Of a stretch of 9,202 nucleotides of DNA, positions 1-7,170 are shown one piece after another. Location: contig JAHZIU010000256.1 of assembly GCA_022601315.1 (NCBI GenBank), forward strand, positions 1 to 9,202, in the 5' to 3' direction. The stretch is from Betaproteobacteria bacterium (GTDB lineage: Bacteria; Pseudomonadota; Gammaproteobacteria; Burkholderiales; Nitrosomonadaceae). The notes beneath the pieces were generated by a model. That model made no database searches and was not told the DNA's origin. It saw only the letters and a program-made list of their open reading frames with translations. Made by a program: the position numbers and the translations under genes. How positions within the stretch are numbered: the stretch's first letter is position 1; the number at the start of each line of letters is the position of its first letter.

Positions 1-304
1 TTATTTCCATTTCTGAGTAGCTTCGGGAAATTGTTTTAGAATACTTGCCAATGAGCAAAGTAAGGCAAAGATTCTAGATTTTTGTTCCTGATATTAAAAT
101 GTTACCAATCAAAAGGTTAAGTTTCTTCTTTAGGGCTGCTAAGATTGATAAATTGGCTTTGTCGTATTGCGTGGGGTTCCAGTCCAACGCGTTAGCCAGA
201 ATCGATAATATATTAATTAATATATTTGTAACTGTTGATGACGATTCATTACCATTCTTATACTTAGATGGGTTAGTTATATTAAGAAACGGTTAATTAA
301 GGTT
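1..304 (-). other. gene-poor region downstream of cysN; possible decayed coding remnant
   Basis: I recognise no intact gene here. On the minus strand one frame is open from 292 down to a TAG at 74-76 (72 codons, no ATG in frame). A second frame is open from 93 down to a TAA at 1-3 (30 codons). The two overlap at 77-93, so a single frameshift could join them into one C-terminal fragment of about 95 residues. The stretch includes a plausible protein-like run with NALDWNPTQYDKANLSILAA and ends in EATQKWK. I cannot assign a family. The plus-strand open frame at 99-296 has no ribosome binding site and looks like the antisense shadow. No intrinsic terminator for cysN is obvious. Confidence 0.25.
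207..226. repeat. perfect 20-bp all-A/T palindrome
   Basis: The ten bases AATATATTAA at 207-216 are followed directly by their exact reverse complement at 217-226. There is no spacer, so it would form a cruciform or a bound dyad rather than an ordinary RNA hairpin. It lies about 80 bp beyond the cysN stop codon, inside the possible coding remnant. Function is unknown, and in such AT-rich DNA chance is possible. Confidence 0.5.
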
Positions 305-1597
305 TTATATCTGTACCTCTTCAGAAAAGGAAATCATCCCTGCAGCAACAGTATTATTGCTGCTTTCATCAATGATGATAAAGCATCCTGTAGCACGGTT
401 ACGTGTGTAATCATCACATACCAGCGGTTGCTGCACTTTTATTGTTACATGTGCAATATCATTCATTTTAAGCGTATCTACCGTTTCATGCGCCATGGTA
501 TTAACATCCACACGAAAGTTAATTTGGCTGATAATAGCTTTAACTACTCGAGTAGTATGTTTGATCAGATATTTGCGACTCGGATCCAGCGGCTGCTCGG
601 AAAGCCAACAAAGCATGGCATTAAAAGCTTTTGTTACATCAGGCGTTTCACCCGTTTTGACCAGGAAATCTCCGCGCGAAATATCCAAATGGTCTTCAAT
701 CGTCAAAGTTACCGATTGCGGCGCAAACGCTTCCTCAATAGGTCCCTCATACATAACAATTTCTTTAATACGTGACGTTAATCCGGAAGGTAATAACGTG
801 ACATCATCACCGACTCGAATAGAGCCAGATTCGATACGCCCCATATAGCCGCGAAAATCATGAAGCTCTTTGGTTTGTGGCCGACACACCCATTGTACTG
901 GATAGCGAAAGTCATCGTGATTGACGTCATGTTCAATAACAATATTCTCCAATAAGTCGATTAATGTAACACCTTCATACCAATTAAGCTGATCTCCACG
1001 CTCTACCACCATATCCCCATGTAACGCTGACATCGGAATATACTCGATATTGTGCAAATTCAACCCATCAGCAAAAGCGGAGAAATCCTTACAAATGTTG
1101 TCAAAGACCGTTTGAGAATAGTCCATCAGGTCCATTTTATTGACGGCCACAACGATATGCGGGATGCCTACTAAGCTAGCGAGATAAGAATGGCGCTTTG
1201 ATTGTGTTAACACACCTTTACGTGCATCAATCAAAATAATTGCCAGATTGGCAGTGGAGGCGCCTGTCACCATGTTACGCGTATACTGTTCATGGCCCGG
1301 TGTGTCCGCAATAATAAACTTGCGTTTTGGTGTCGCAAAATAACGATAAGCAACATCAATGGTGATTCCTTGTTCACGTTCCGCCTGCAGCCCATCTGTA
1401 AGTAACGATAAATCAACACCTTGCATGCCACGTTTCTGAGTTGTTTTCGTTATAGAACTTAACTGATCCTCAAAGATTGATTTTGAGTCGTGTAGTAGAC
1501 GCCCGATTAAGGTGCTTTTACCATCGTCTACACTACCGGCAGTAATAAAACGAAGTAGCTCGGTTTGATCCAAAGAAATTTTTTCAATTGCCGACAT
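305..1597 (-). CDS. cysN: sulfate adenylyltransferase subunit 1 (GTPase subunit of ATP sulfurylase)
   Basis: CysN is the GTP-hydrolysing regulatory subunit of the CysDN ATP sulfurylase. It couples GTP hydrolysis to formation of APS from sulfate and ATP in the cytoplasm. The 430-residue protein has the translation-factor G domain: P-loop GSVDDGKS (21-28), switch I GITI (77-80), DTPGH (98-102), NKMD (153-156) and SAL (190-192). EF-Tu-like beta-barrel domains follow. There is no C-terminal APS kinase extension, so it is a stand-alone CysN and not a CysNC fusion. The ATG at 1597 is preceded by AAAAGG about 8 bases upstream. It is the last gene of the cys cluster, but 252 bp separate it from cysD, an unusual gap for subunits of one enzyme. 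A candidate promoter lies in that gap. Confidence 0.96.
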   Translation of the reverse strand: MSAIEKISLDQTELLRFITAGSVDDGKSTLIGRLLHDSKSIFEDQLSSITKTTQKRGMQGVDLSLLTDGLQAEREQGITIDVAYRYFATPKRKFIIADTPGHEQYTRNMVTGASTANLAIILIDARKGVLTQSKRHSYLASLVGIPHIVVAVNKMDLMDYSQTVFDNICKDFSAFADGLNLHNIEYIPMSALHGDMVVERGDQLNWYEGVTLIDLLENIVIEHDVNHDDFRYPVQWVCRPQTKELHDFRGYMGRIESGSIRVGDDVTLLPSGLTSRIKEIVMYEGPIEEAFAPQSVTLTIEDHLDISRGDFLVKTGETPDVTKAFNAMLCWLSEQPLDPSRKYLIKHTTRVVKAIISQINFRVDVNTMAHETVDTLKMNDIAHVTIKVQQPLVCDDYTRNRATGCFIIIDESSNNTVAAGMISFSEEVQI

Positions 1598-1849
1598 TTA
1601 GGAACCTTTTGATAATTCGTATCACCGTAAAAATAAAATAGATTGTTAAAAAATAAAACAGAGATTCTTTAATTGACTGATTGTTGCTTTAGGTATCGTT
1701 GATCAATTTTTCGCCAAATGAGTCATGAGGGAAACTTTCAGATTGAGATGTAAATTGCAGGCAATAGCAAGGCGATTGTCAAGATTCAAAACAATAAAGT
1801 GAAAATTTTTACTCATCAGAATGAGTTCATTAATTAATCTGCGACATTG
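1598..1849 (-). other. long cysD-cysN spacer
   Basis: This 252-bp spacer separates two genes that are usually adjacent. I see no coding sequence in it. It contains a 6-bp hairpin just past the cysD stop (arms ACTCAT 1811-1816 and ATGAGT 1821-1826, loop of 4), a candidate minus-strand promoter at 1754-1782, and the palindrome TTGATCAA at 1699-1706. The cysN leader would be about 150 nt if the promoter is real. The hairpin has no T-tract on the minus strand, so it is not a convincing terminator. Confidence 0.5.
1754..1782 (-). promoter_or_regulatory. candidate sigma-70 promoter for cysN
   Basis: Read on the minus strand there is a perfect -35 box TTGACA (1777-1782), a 17-bp spacer and TGCAAT (1754-1759, 4 of 6 matches to TATAAT). 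It faces cysN, leaving a leader of roughly 150 nt. The spacing and the perfect -35 make it the best promoter-like match in the gap. The -10 box is only fair, and nothing shows that it is used. Confidence 0.4.
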
Positions 1850-2755
1850 TTAAAAATAGCCTTCTTTTTTACGCAGCTCCATGGAAGCATCTGACGTTTG
1901 GTCATCCATACGCGTTGCACCACGTTCTGTAATTCGCGTCATTGCTGTTTCTGCGATAATTTGATCTATCGTGGTCGCATCAGATTCTACTGGACAAGTG
2001 CAGCTCATATCTCCTACAGTTCGGAAACGCACGGTAATTTTCTCTACTTGTTCATCCGCTAATGGTTGTACCAAATGTGAAGTAGGTAAGAGTCCCGCAT
2101 CTCGGCGGATGACTTCCCGGCTATGTGCGAAATATATCTCCGGTACTTCCAGTTTTTCGCGTGAAATATATTCCCAAACATCCAGTTCTGTCCAATTGCT
2201 AATTGGAAATACACGGATATTTTCTCCAGGGTGCGTGCGGGCATTGTATACATCCCACAATTCCGGGCGTTGATTTTTCGGATCCCATTGCCCAAATTCA
2301 TCTCGAAAAGAAAAAATTCGCTCTTTGGCGCGTGCTTTTTCTTCATCACGTCGAGCACCGCCCATGCATGCGTCAAAACCATGTTCGGCAATCGCATCTA
2401 ACAAAGTTACCGATTGAAATGCGTTACGGCTTTGATTTTCGGAACGTAAGACAACTCTTCCTTTTTTGATGGAATCTTCCATGCTAGCTACGATCAGGCG
2501 TTCTCCCAATTCCTCTGCACGATGATCACGAAACGTAATGACTTCTGGAAAATTATGTTCTGTATCAATGTGCATTAATGGGAACGGGAAGCGTCCGGGG
2601 CGAAATGCTTTTTCCGCTAAACGCAGCATAACAATTGAATCTTTGCCGCCAGAAAATAACAAAACCGGATTGGCACATTCTGCAGCAACTTCGCGCATAA
2701 TGTGGATGGCTTCACTTTCTAGTGCGTCAAGATGGGTAAAGGGATGACTACTCAT
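1850..2755 (-). CDS. cysD: sulfate adenylyltransferase subunit 2 (catalytic subunit of ATP sulfurylase)
   Basis: CysD adenylates sulfate with ATP to give APS, with CysN as partner, the first committed step of assimilation. The 301-residue protein, about the length of E. coli CysD, is a PP-loop ATP pyrophosphatase. It has FSGGKDS (34-40), HIDTEHNFPE (62-71), GGARRDEEKARAKER (132-146) and the late SCTCPVESDA (251-260), all typical of the family. I chose the ATG at 2755 because GAGAG lies about 8 bases upstream and the protein then begins MSSHPFTHLD like known CysD. Reading could extend ten codons further to a TTG at 2785, but that start has no better support. It lies 93 bp downstream of cysH. 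Confidence 0.96.
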   Translation of the reverse strand: MSSHPFTHLDALESEAIHIMREVAAECANPVLLFSGGKDSIVMLRLAEKAFRPGRFPFPLMHIDTEHNFPEVITFRDHRAEELGERLIVASMEDSIKKGRVVLRSENQSRNAFQSVTLLDAIAEHGFDACMGGARRDEEKARAKERIFSFRDEFGQWDPKNQRPELWDVYNARTHPGENIRVFPISNWTELDVWEYISREKLEVPEIYFAHSREVIRRDAGLLPTSHLVQPLADEQVEKITVRFRTVGDMSCTCPVESDATTIDQIIAETAMTRITERGATRMDDQTSDASMELRKKEGYF

Positions 2756-2848
2756 GTTTTCTCTCAAGTTACAAAAAACAAGCAAATTCTAAAGAAGTTA
2801 CTTTTTTAAAAATCGTTTTTTAGACTAAATTAAGTTGACTCAATTGGC

Positions 2849-3547
2849 TTATTTTAATGGTATAACGTTGTCCGTATGTAGTCCGCATTCTTTGGTTTCG
2901 GGTTTTTCCCACCACCAACGTCCAGAGCGAATGTCTTCACCGGGTGTAACAGCACGAGTGCATGGCGCGCAACCGATACTAGGGTAGAAGTTATCATGCA
3001 ACTTGTTATAAGGAACCTCATATTCCTTAATATATTCCCATACTTCAGCGTTAGACCAATCAAGTAATGGATTGATCTTTTGCATACGATTGTTCATATC
3101 ATATGCGGACATTTTTAAACTGAGGCGTGTTGTTGCTTGCTCATTTCTAATACCAGTTACCCAGGCGCGCTTACCAAATAATGCACGACGTAACGGCTCT
3201 ACCTTACGCACATGGCAACATTTTTTGCGTAACTCAATACTTTCACGGAAACCATTTACGCCATTTTTAGCAACGTATTCTTCAATTTGTTTAACATTTG
3301 GAAAATAAATGCGTAATGGTTTCTTATAGCGGTCACGTACAGTTTGCATTAAGTCATACGTTTCTTGAGGCAATCGACCAGTGTCCAGACTAAACATGTC
3401 AATTTCTAGCTTATAGCGATCAATTAGATCGGTCAGTACCATATCTTCCGCACCTAAACTGTTTGCAAAAGTTACTGGCGTATAATCATGTATGGCTTCT
3501 GTTAAAACTGTAATAACTTGTTCAATCTTCTGTTGCAGTTCACTCAT
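2849..3547 (-). CDS. cysH: adenylylsulfate (APS) reductase, thioredoxin-dependent
   Basis: This enzyme reduces APS to sulfite and AMP. The 232-residue protein has the PAPS/APS reductase fold with an N-terminal nucleotide-binding loop (SLGAEDMVL, 30-38), SLDTGRL (53-59) and the catalytic C-terminal cysteine in ECGLH (Cys221). It also has the Cys-Cys pair (110-111) and the CxxC (Cys193, Cys196) that bind a [4Fe-4S] cluster. These four cysteines mark the APS-using class and are absent from E. coli-type PAPS reductases, so no APS kinase is needed. The start ATG overlaps the end of the DUF934 gene by 8 bp, which implies translational coupling. I keep the symbol cysH, though some authors call this class aprA-like or APR. 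Confidence 0.95.
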   Translation of the reverse strand: MSELQQKIEQVITVLTEAIHDYTPVTFANSLGAEDMVLTDLIDRYKLEIDMFSLDTGRLPQETYDLMQTVRDRYKKPLRIYFPNVKQIEEYVAKNGVNGFRESIELRKKCCHVRKVEPLRRALFGKRAWVTGIRNEQATTRLSLKMSAYDMNNRMQKINPLLDWSNAEVWEYIKEYEVPYNKLHDNFYPSIGCAPCTRAVTPGEDIRSGRWWWEKPETKECGLHTDNVIPLK

Positions 3548-4076
3548 TTACCGAACCTGTAGCTAATCGACCTTTGCGTTGCACGCGTCGAAATAATGGT
3601 AATTTCTGATCATAAGACACCTGATAAACTTCAGAATAATCTGAGAATCCTTTTAAAGCATCTTCAATACTACGATCAGGGCGGGGTGCAAAGGCATCAA
3701 AGCCAACACGTTGCATATAGAAAAATTGATCTCGCAACACATCACCAATGGCACGTAATTCACCCGTATAACTCAAGTGCACACGTAAATTGTATGCAAT
3801 AGAATAACCGCGCCCATCTGCAAATCTCGGAAAATCAACGGCGATAACAGAAAATTGTTGTAAGTCATCTTTTATCGTTTCCGGACGTTCATCACTTGCA
3901 AGCCAGACACCTAAATCACTTCGTAGTTGCAGGGTGCTGCGCTGTGCCAGCCATACTTTTAATGGAACAATCTGCTTGCCTGGTTTAACGACTATGTCTT
4001 CCGCAGTTTCTTGTTCATTTAGACGCAAAACGTTCCAGTCATCTTCCATAATTATTTTATTCTTGATAATTTTCAT
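3540..4076 (-). CDS. DUF934 family protein, sulfite-reduction associated
   Basis: This 178-residue soluble protein belongs to the DUF934 family, commonly found between sulfite reductase and cysH in proteobacteria and often annotated as a probable oxidoreductase in sulfite reduction. Its biochemical role is not established. Recognisable blocks are FPRFADGRGYSIAYNLR (82-98) and GELRAIGDVLRDQ (105-117), the most conserved parts of the family as I know it. There are no cysteines, so it carries no Fe-S cluster of its own. The ATG at 4076 lies two bases beyond the cysI stop with AAGG about 11 bases upstream. An internal Met at codon 10 is a weaker alternative. It overlaps cysH by 8 bp. A role supporting CysI is inferred from context only. 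Confidence 0.85.
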   Translation of the reverse strand: MKIIKNKIIMEDDWNVLRLNEQETAEDIVVKPGKQIVPLKVWLAQRSTLQLRSDLGVWLASDERPETIKDDLQQFSVIAVDFPRFADGRGYSIAYNLRVHLSYTGELRAIGDVLRDQFFYMQRVGFDAFAPRPDRSIEDALKGFSDYSEVYQVSYDQKLPLFRRVQRKGRLATGSVNE

Positions 4077-4078
4077 TA

Positions 4079-5821
4079 TTAGAACCTTGGAGAATAAAAT
4101 GGAACACTATATTGAGCAGGCGTCACCACACTCTTATCTGTAACCTCTTCTTGTTCCACTTCAAATGTTGTTGCATAAACATGTTCTTTAAATGGTGCAT
4201 GACCAATACGCCGCACGGTATCAATAAAACGTTCAGCCTCTATACGTTCACGCAAATAAACCTGCAACAAGCGATCTATGGCTTCTGGTACCTGATTAAA
4301 TGTAAAAGATGGGCCAATAATTTTACCAATCGAGCTATTGTTCCCTTTTGCACCGCCAATGGACACTTGGTACCATTCATCATGGTTCTTTTTTTCCACA
4401 CCGGTAATGCCGATATTTCCAATATGATTTTGCCCACAGGCATTCATGCAGCCTGAAATATTTAGTTCAATCTCACCAATATCATGCTGAAAATCCAAAC
4501 TATCGAAACGCTCAGCAATTAACTCAGCCAATGGAATGGAGCGTGCATTGGCCAAGGTGCAAAATTCAGCGCCGGGGCAACTGATCATATCTGTTAATAA
4601 GCCAATATTCGGCGTGGTTAATCCGCTGGTACTTGCTTCTTTCCATAATCTAATTAAGTCTGCTTGTTTAACGTCAGCCAATACCAGATTTTGTTTATGG
4701 GTTATACGCAGCTCACCAAAGCTATAGCGTTCTGCCAAATCTGCAACCTGATCCATTTGTTCGGCCGTAGCATCGCCTGGAGCAACGCCCAGTTTCTTTA
4801 ATGATAAAACCACAATAGCATATCCCGGTACACGATGCGGTTTTACATTACGCTGAAACCAATTTGAGAATGACCGATTATCAGCTTTGAATTCATTTAA
4901 AGCTGAATTATGGTTACTTAGTGTTGCGTAGTCTGGATCGGTGAAATAACTGGCCACTCGATTGAGCTCTTCTTCCGTTAAAGTACCTGGCCCATCCTTG
5001 GCATTGGCCCAATCAGCTTCAACCTGACGACGGAATTCATCGATTCCCAATGCTTTTACTAAAATCTTGATGCGTGCTTTATATTTATTATCACGGCGTC
5101 CATATTGATTGTAAATTCGCAAAATAGATTCAGCATAAGTTAATATATGTTGCCATGGTACAAATTCACAAATTTCACTCCCAATAATTGGTGTGCGCCC
5201 TAGTCCGCCACCAACCAAAACGCGGAAACCGATTTCACCCTGCGCATTTCTGGTAACCGAAAGACCGATATCATGTGCTGTGATCGCCGCACGGTCCTCT
5301 TTGCCGCCACTAATGGCAATTTTAAATTTGCGTGGCAAAAATGCAAACTCCGGATGAAAAGTGCTCCATTGACGTAAAATCTCGGCGTAAGGACGGGGAT
5401 CAATGACCTCATCTTGCGCTACGCCTGCATATTCATCTGAAGTGATATTGCGGATACAGTTACCAGATGTTTGAATTGCATGCATTTCGACAGAAGCTAA
5501 GTCGGCCAGAATATCGGGTGTGTCTTCCAGCCGTAACCAATTAAACTGGATATTCTGACGCGTCGTGAAATGCCCATAGCCTCGATCATATTTGCGCGCA
5601 ATATGTGCAAACATACGCATTTGAGTTGCAGAGATCAGGCCATAGGGTACGGCAATACGTAGCATGTATCCATGTACTTGCATGTACAATCCATTTTGTA
5701 AGCGCAATGGAAGAAATTCATCTTCAGTTAATTCATTCGCTAAGCGTCGCCGCACCTGATCACGATATAGCGTGACGCGTTCATCGACAATTTGCTGATC
5801 ATATTCATCGTAGCGATACAT
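4079..5821 (-). CDS. cysI: siroheme [4Fe-4S] sulfite reductase (nitrite/sulfite reductase hemoprotein)
   Basis: CysI carries out the six-electron reduction of sulfite to sulfide. The 580-residue protein shows the two-repeat ferredoxin-like fold of the nitrite/sulfite reductase family. The siroheme/4Fe-4S cysteines are Cys415 and Cys421 (CPGAEFC) and Cys458 and Cys462 (CMNAC). Basic residues matching the sulfite-binding set of E. coli hemoprotein are Arg55 (MLR), Arg124 (NCIRN), and Lys165 and Lys167 (LPRKFKI). The ATG at 5821 has AGGA about 8 bases upstream. No flavoprotein cysJ is in the window, so the donor is probably a ferredoxin or another carrier. Nitrite reductase activity cannot be excluded from sequence, but the setting between cys genes argues for sulfite. 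Confidence 0.94.
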   Translation of the reverse strand: MYRYDEYDQQIVDERVTLYRDQVRRRLANELTEDEFLPLRLQNGLYMQVHGYMLRIAVPYGLISATQMRMFAHIARKYDRGYGHFTTRQNIQFNWLRLEDTPDILADLASVEMHAIQTSGNCIRNITSDEYAGVAQDEVIDPRPYAEILRQWSTFHPEFAFLPRKFKIAISGGKEDRAAITAHDIGLSVTRNAQGEIGFRVLVGGGLGRTPIIGSEICEFVPWQHILTYAESILRIYNQYGRRDNKYKARIKILVKALGIDEFRRQVEADWANAKDGPGTLTEEELNRVASYFTDPDYATLSNHNSALNEFKADNRSFSNWFQRNVKPHRVPGYAIVVLSLKKLGVAPGDATAEQMDQVADLAERYSFGELRITHKQNLVLADVKQADLIRLWKEASTSGLTTPNIGLLTDMISCPGAEFCTLANARSIPLAELIAERFDSLDFQHDIGEIELNISGCMNACGQNHIGNIGITGVEKKNHDEWYQVSIGGAKGNNSSIGKIIGPSFTFNQVPEAIDRLLQVYLRERIEAERFIDTVRRIGHAPFKEHVYATTFEVEQEEVTDKSVVTPAQYSVPFYSPRF

Positions 5822-5850
5822 ATTAAATTCCTGTTAACTTGTGGAACTAC

Positions 5851-6081
5851 TCAAGATTCTGTCTTACTATATTCTTTGGAAACGGGCAGTAATATTGCTG
5901 CATCCAATGGAAATTTTGCACCGTATTTCATAATGTGATCCACATCTTCATCTTCATCATGTCGCAAAGCCATACCAATATATGCATGTTCGCCGGTTTC
6001 ACCAATTACAACACCAATACGTCCGCCACATCCATTAAACCATGTGACTTGTTTTGGCTTATTTTCTACATTTGTACTCAT
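5851..6081 (-). CDS. small acidic protein of unknown function, first gene of the cys cluster
   Basis: I do not recognise this 76-residue protein. It starts at the ATG at 6081, with AAAGGA ending 7 bases upstream; a TTG one codon earlier is not needed. The core WFNGCGGRIGVVIGETGEHA (14-33) has a glycine-rich turn and a single Cys18. It is followed by the acidic run HDEDEDVDH (41-49) and a hydrophobic stretch DAAILLPV (60-67). There is no signal peptide or membrane segment. One cysteine rules out a ferredoxin. It ends 29 bp before cysI on the same strand, so the two are almost certainly co-transcribed. A supporting role for sulfite reduction is suggested by position only. Confidence 0.75.
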   Translation of the reverse strand: MSTNVENKPKQVTWFNGCGGRIGVVIGETGEHAYIGMALRHDEDEDVDHIMKYGAKFPLDAAILLPVSKEYSKTES

Positions 6082-6273
6082 CAATCAATCCTTTGTTTCA
6101 ATAATGGTAATTCACCCGTCAACTTTTCATCACGATCTATTTTATCTAAGGGAAGTCCATTAATTGATGAACCATGTCGGATTGGCTAAAATTTCCCATT
6201 ATCTTATTTTTTAATGTTGGTAATTTTAGCGCATCATTTATTTGATTCATAATTTATCGGTACTTGCTACAAG
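6082..6273 (-). promoter_or_regulatory. leader/promoter region of the cys cluster
   Basis: This 192-bp AT-rich spacer between the transporter gene and the first cys gene should hold the main promoter of the cluster, because it is the only sizeable gap upstream of the packed genes. I see partial -10-like boxes (for example TAAAAT on the minus strand near 6141-6146) but none with a convincing -35 at the right spacing. This fits a promoter that depends on an activator such as CysB. No clear terminator follows the transporter gene, so readthrough is possible. Confidence 0.4.
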
Positions 6274-7053
6274 TTACAAAATTAACTTAATGCCAATCAC
6301 GATAAGTATCGTGGCTAATATTGGCCGTAATATTCGATCTGGTATATGGCTGCCAACATGACTCCCCAGATATATCCCGGGTAAAGAGCCTAATAATAAG
6401 CTCGCCAATAGACCATAATCCACTGTGCCCATATAGGCATGACCTAAGCCTGCGATCAAGGTAAGCGGTACAGCATGCGCGATATCGCTACCGACTAAAG
6501 TAACCGCAGGCAAACGTGGATACAGCATAAACAACACCACCATTCCTAAGGCGCCAGCACCAACTGAGGTAACTGTTACCAACACACCTAATACAGCACC
6601 TGTGGTTACAGTGGCCGATAAAATGTGTCGATCCCGCCATTCTACCAAAAATCCAAAATGTGATCGTCCCATGCGAGTTAACTGTTGGCGGAAAAGTAGT
6701 GCCATAGCTGTTAACAGCAGTGCTACACCTAATGTAGTGAGGATTAGTCCAGAAAAAATCTCACTTTCAACACCCAACGCATTCAAGCACAGTATCGTAA
6801 TCAAAGCCGCTGGCGCACTACCCATTGCCAAGCGCCCAACCAACTGCCAATGTACCGTTCCACGGCGACCATGAACCCATGCGCCACCAGCTTTTGTTAA
6901 GGCAGCGTAGAGCAAGTCTGTTCCAACTGCGGTGGCTGGCGGAACATTAAATACCATGATTAATAATGGTGTCATTAGGGAACCGCCGCCAACTCCGGTA
7001 ACCCCAACGATAAACCCAATCACTAGACCTGATAGGGTATATCCCCATTCCAT
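6274..7053 (-). CDS. TauE/SafE family membrane transporter (probable sulfite/sulfur-anion transporter)
   Basis: This is a 259-residue integral membrane protein of the TauE/SafE (DUF81) family, whose members export sulfite, sulfoacetate or related organic anions. I estimate seven to eight hydrophobic segments, roughly 8-32, 45-60, 72-92, 100-121, 146-178, 184-205, 213-233 and 239-257. The internal duplication typical of the family is visible: GVTGVGGG then VGTDLLYAALTKAGGAWVHG (43-62) in the first half, and SVGAGALG then VGSDIAHAVPLTLIAGLGHA (187-206) in the second. The ATG at 7053 has AGGA about 8 bases upstream. It lies between the cys cluster and divergent cysB, so a role in moving sulfite or sulfate under CysB control is likely. 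Substrate and direction cannot be told from sequence. Confidence 0.9.
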   Translation of the reverse strand: MEWGYTLSGLVIGFIVGVTGVGGGSLMTPLLIMVFNVPPATAVGTDLLYAALTKAGGAWVHGRRGTVHWQLVGRLAMGSAPAALITILCLNALGVESEIFSGLILTTLGVALLLTAMALLFRQQLTRMGRSHFGFLVEWRDRHILSATVTTGAVLGVLVTVTSVGAGALGMVVLFMLYPRLPAVTLVGSDIAHAVPLTLIAGLGHAYMGTVDYGLLASLLLGSLPGIYLGSHVGSHIPDRILRPILATILIVIGIKLIL

Positions 7054-7170
7054 GTATTTTCCTATTTAACCTTATTTTGGGAAGCACGGATTCTAGCAAT
7101 ATATTTATATAATTCAAAATAATATTGTGTTAGATTTATATAATAAAATATTATTAGCTGGGGGTTTGTA
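7054..7170. promoter_or_regulatory. divergent transporter/cysB control region
   Basis: This 117-bp, very AT-rich region holds the start signals of both flanking genes. It contains an exact 11-bp direct repeat, ATTTATATAAT, at 7103-7113 and 7134-7144, 31 bp (about three helical turns) apart. It also has a 9-bp inverted repeat, AATAATATT (7118-7126) with AATATTATT (7147-7155). LysR-type regulators commonly bind AT-rich dyads between their own gene and a divergent target, so these are candidate CysB sites. Perfect TATAAT boxes occur on the plus strand at 7108-7113 and 7139-7144, but without a good -35. cysB has GGGGG 6 bases before its ATG. Confidence 0.5.
7090..7117 (-). promoter_or_regulatory. 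candidate sigma-70 promoter for the TauE/SafE gene
   Basis: Read on the minus strand, TTGAAT (7112-7117, 4 of 6 matches to TTGACA) and TAGAAT (7090-7095, 5 of 6 to TATAAT) are separated by 16 bp. Transcription would begin near 7083 and give a short leader of about 30 nt. The promoter overlaps the first copy of the 11-bp direct repeat and borders the inverted repeat, so a bound regulator could act on it. Confidence 0.5.

Noticed and set aside
99..296. Plus-strand 65-codon frame at the left edge
   Set aside because: No Shine-Dalgarno, low-complexity AT-rich composition, and it is opposite the more plausible minus-strand frame.
428..848. Plus-strand open frames of about 115 codons within cysN
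   Set aside because: They are antisense to a gene with complete GTPase motifs, have no ribosome sites, and their translations look random.
1811..1826. Intrinsic terminator for cysD
   Set aside because: The 6-bp stem is followed on the minus strand by a run of A before T, not by the needed T-tract.
2059..2397. Minus-strand 112-codon frame inside cysD
   Set aside because: Same strand but another frame of cysD; the conserved CysD motifs span this region, so it is a shadow.
2756..2785. Ten-codon N-terminal extension of CysD starting at TTG 2785
   Set aside because: The ATG at 2755 has a GAGAG ribosome site and gives the normal family length and N-terminus; the extension has no such support.
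5851..6081. Small ferredoxin (CysX-like) partner for CysI
   Set aside because: The protein has only one cysteine, so it cannot hold a [4Fe-4S] or [2Fe-2S] cluster.
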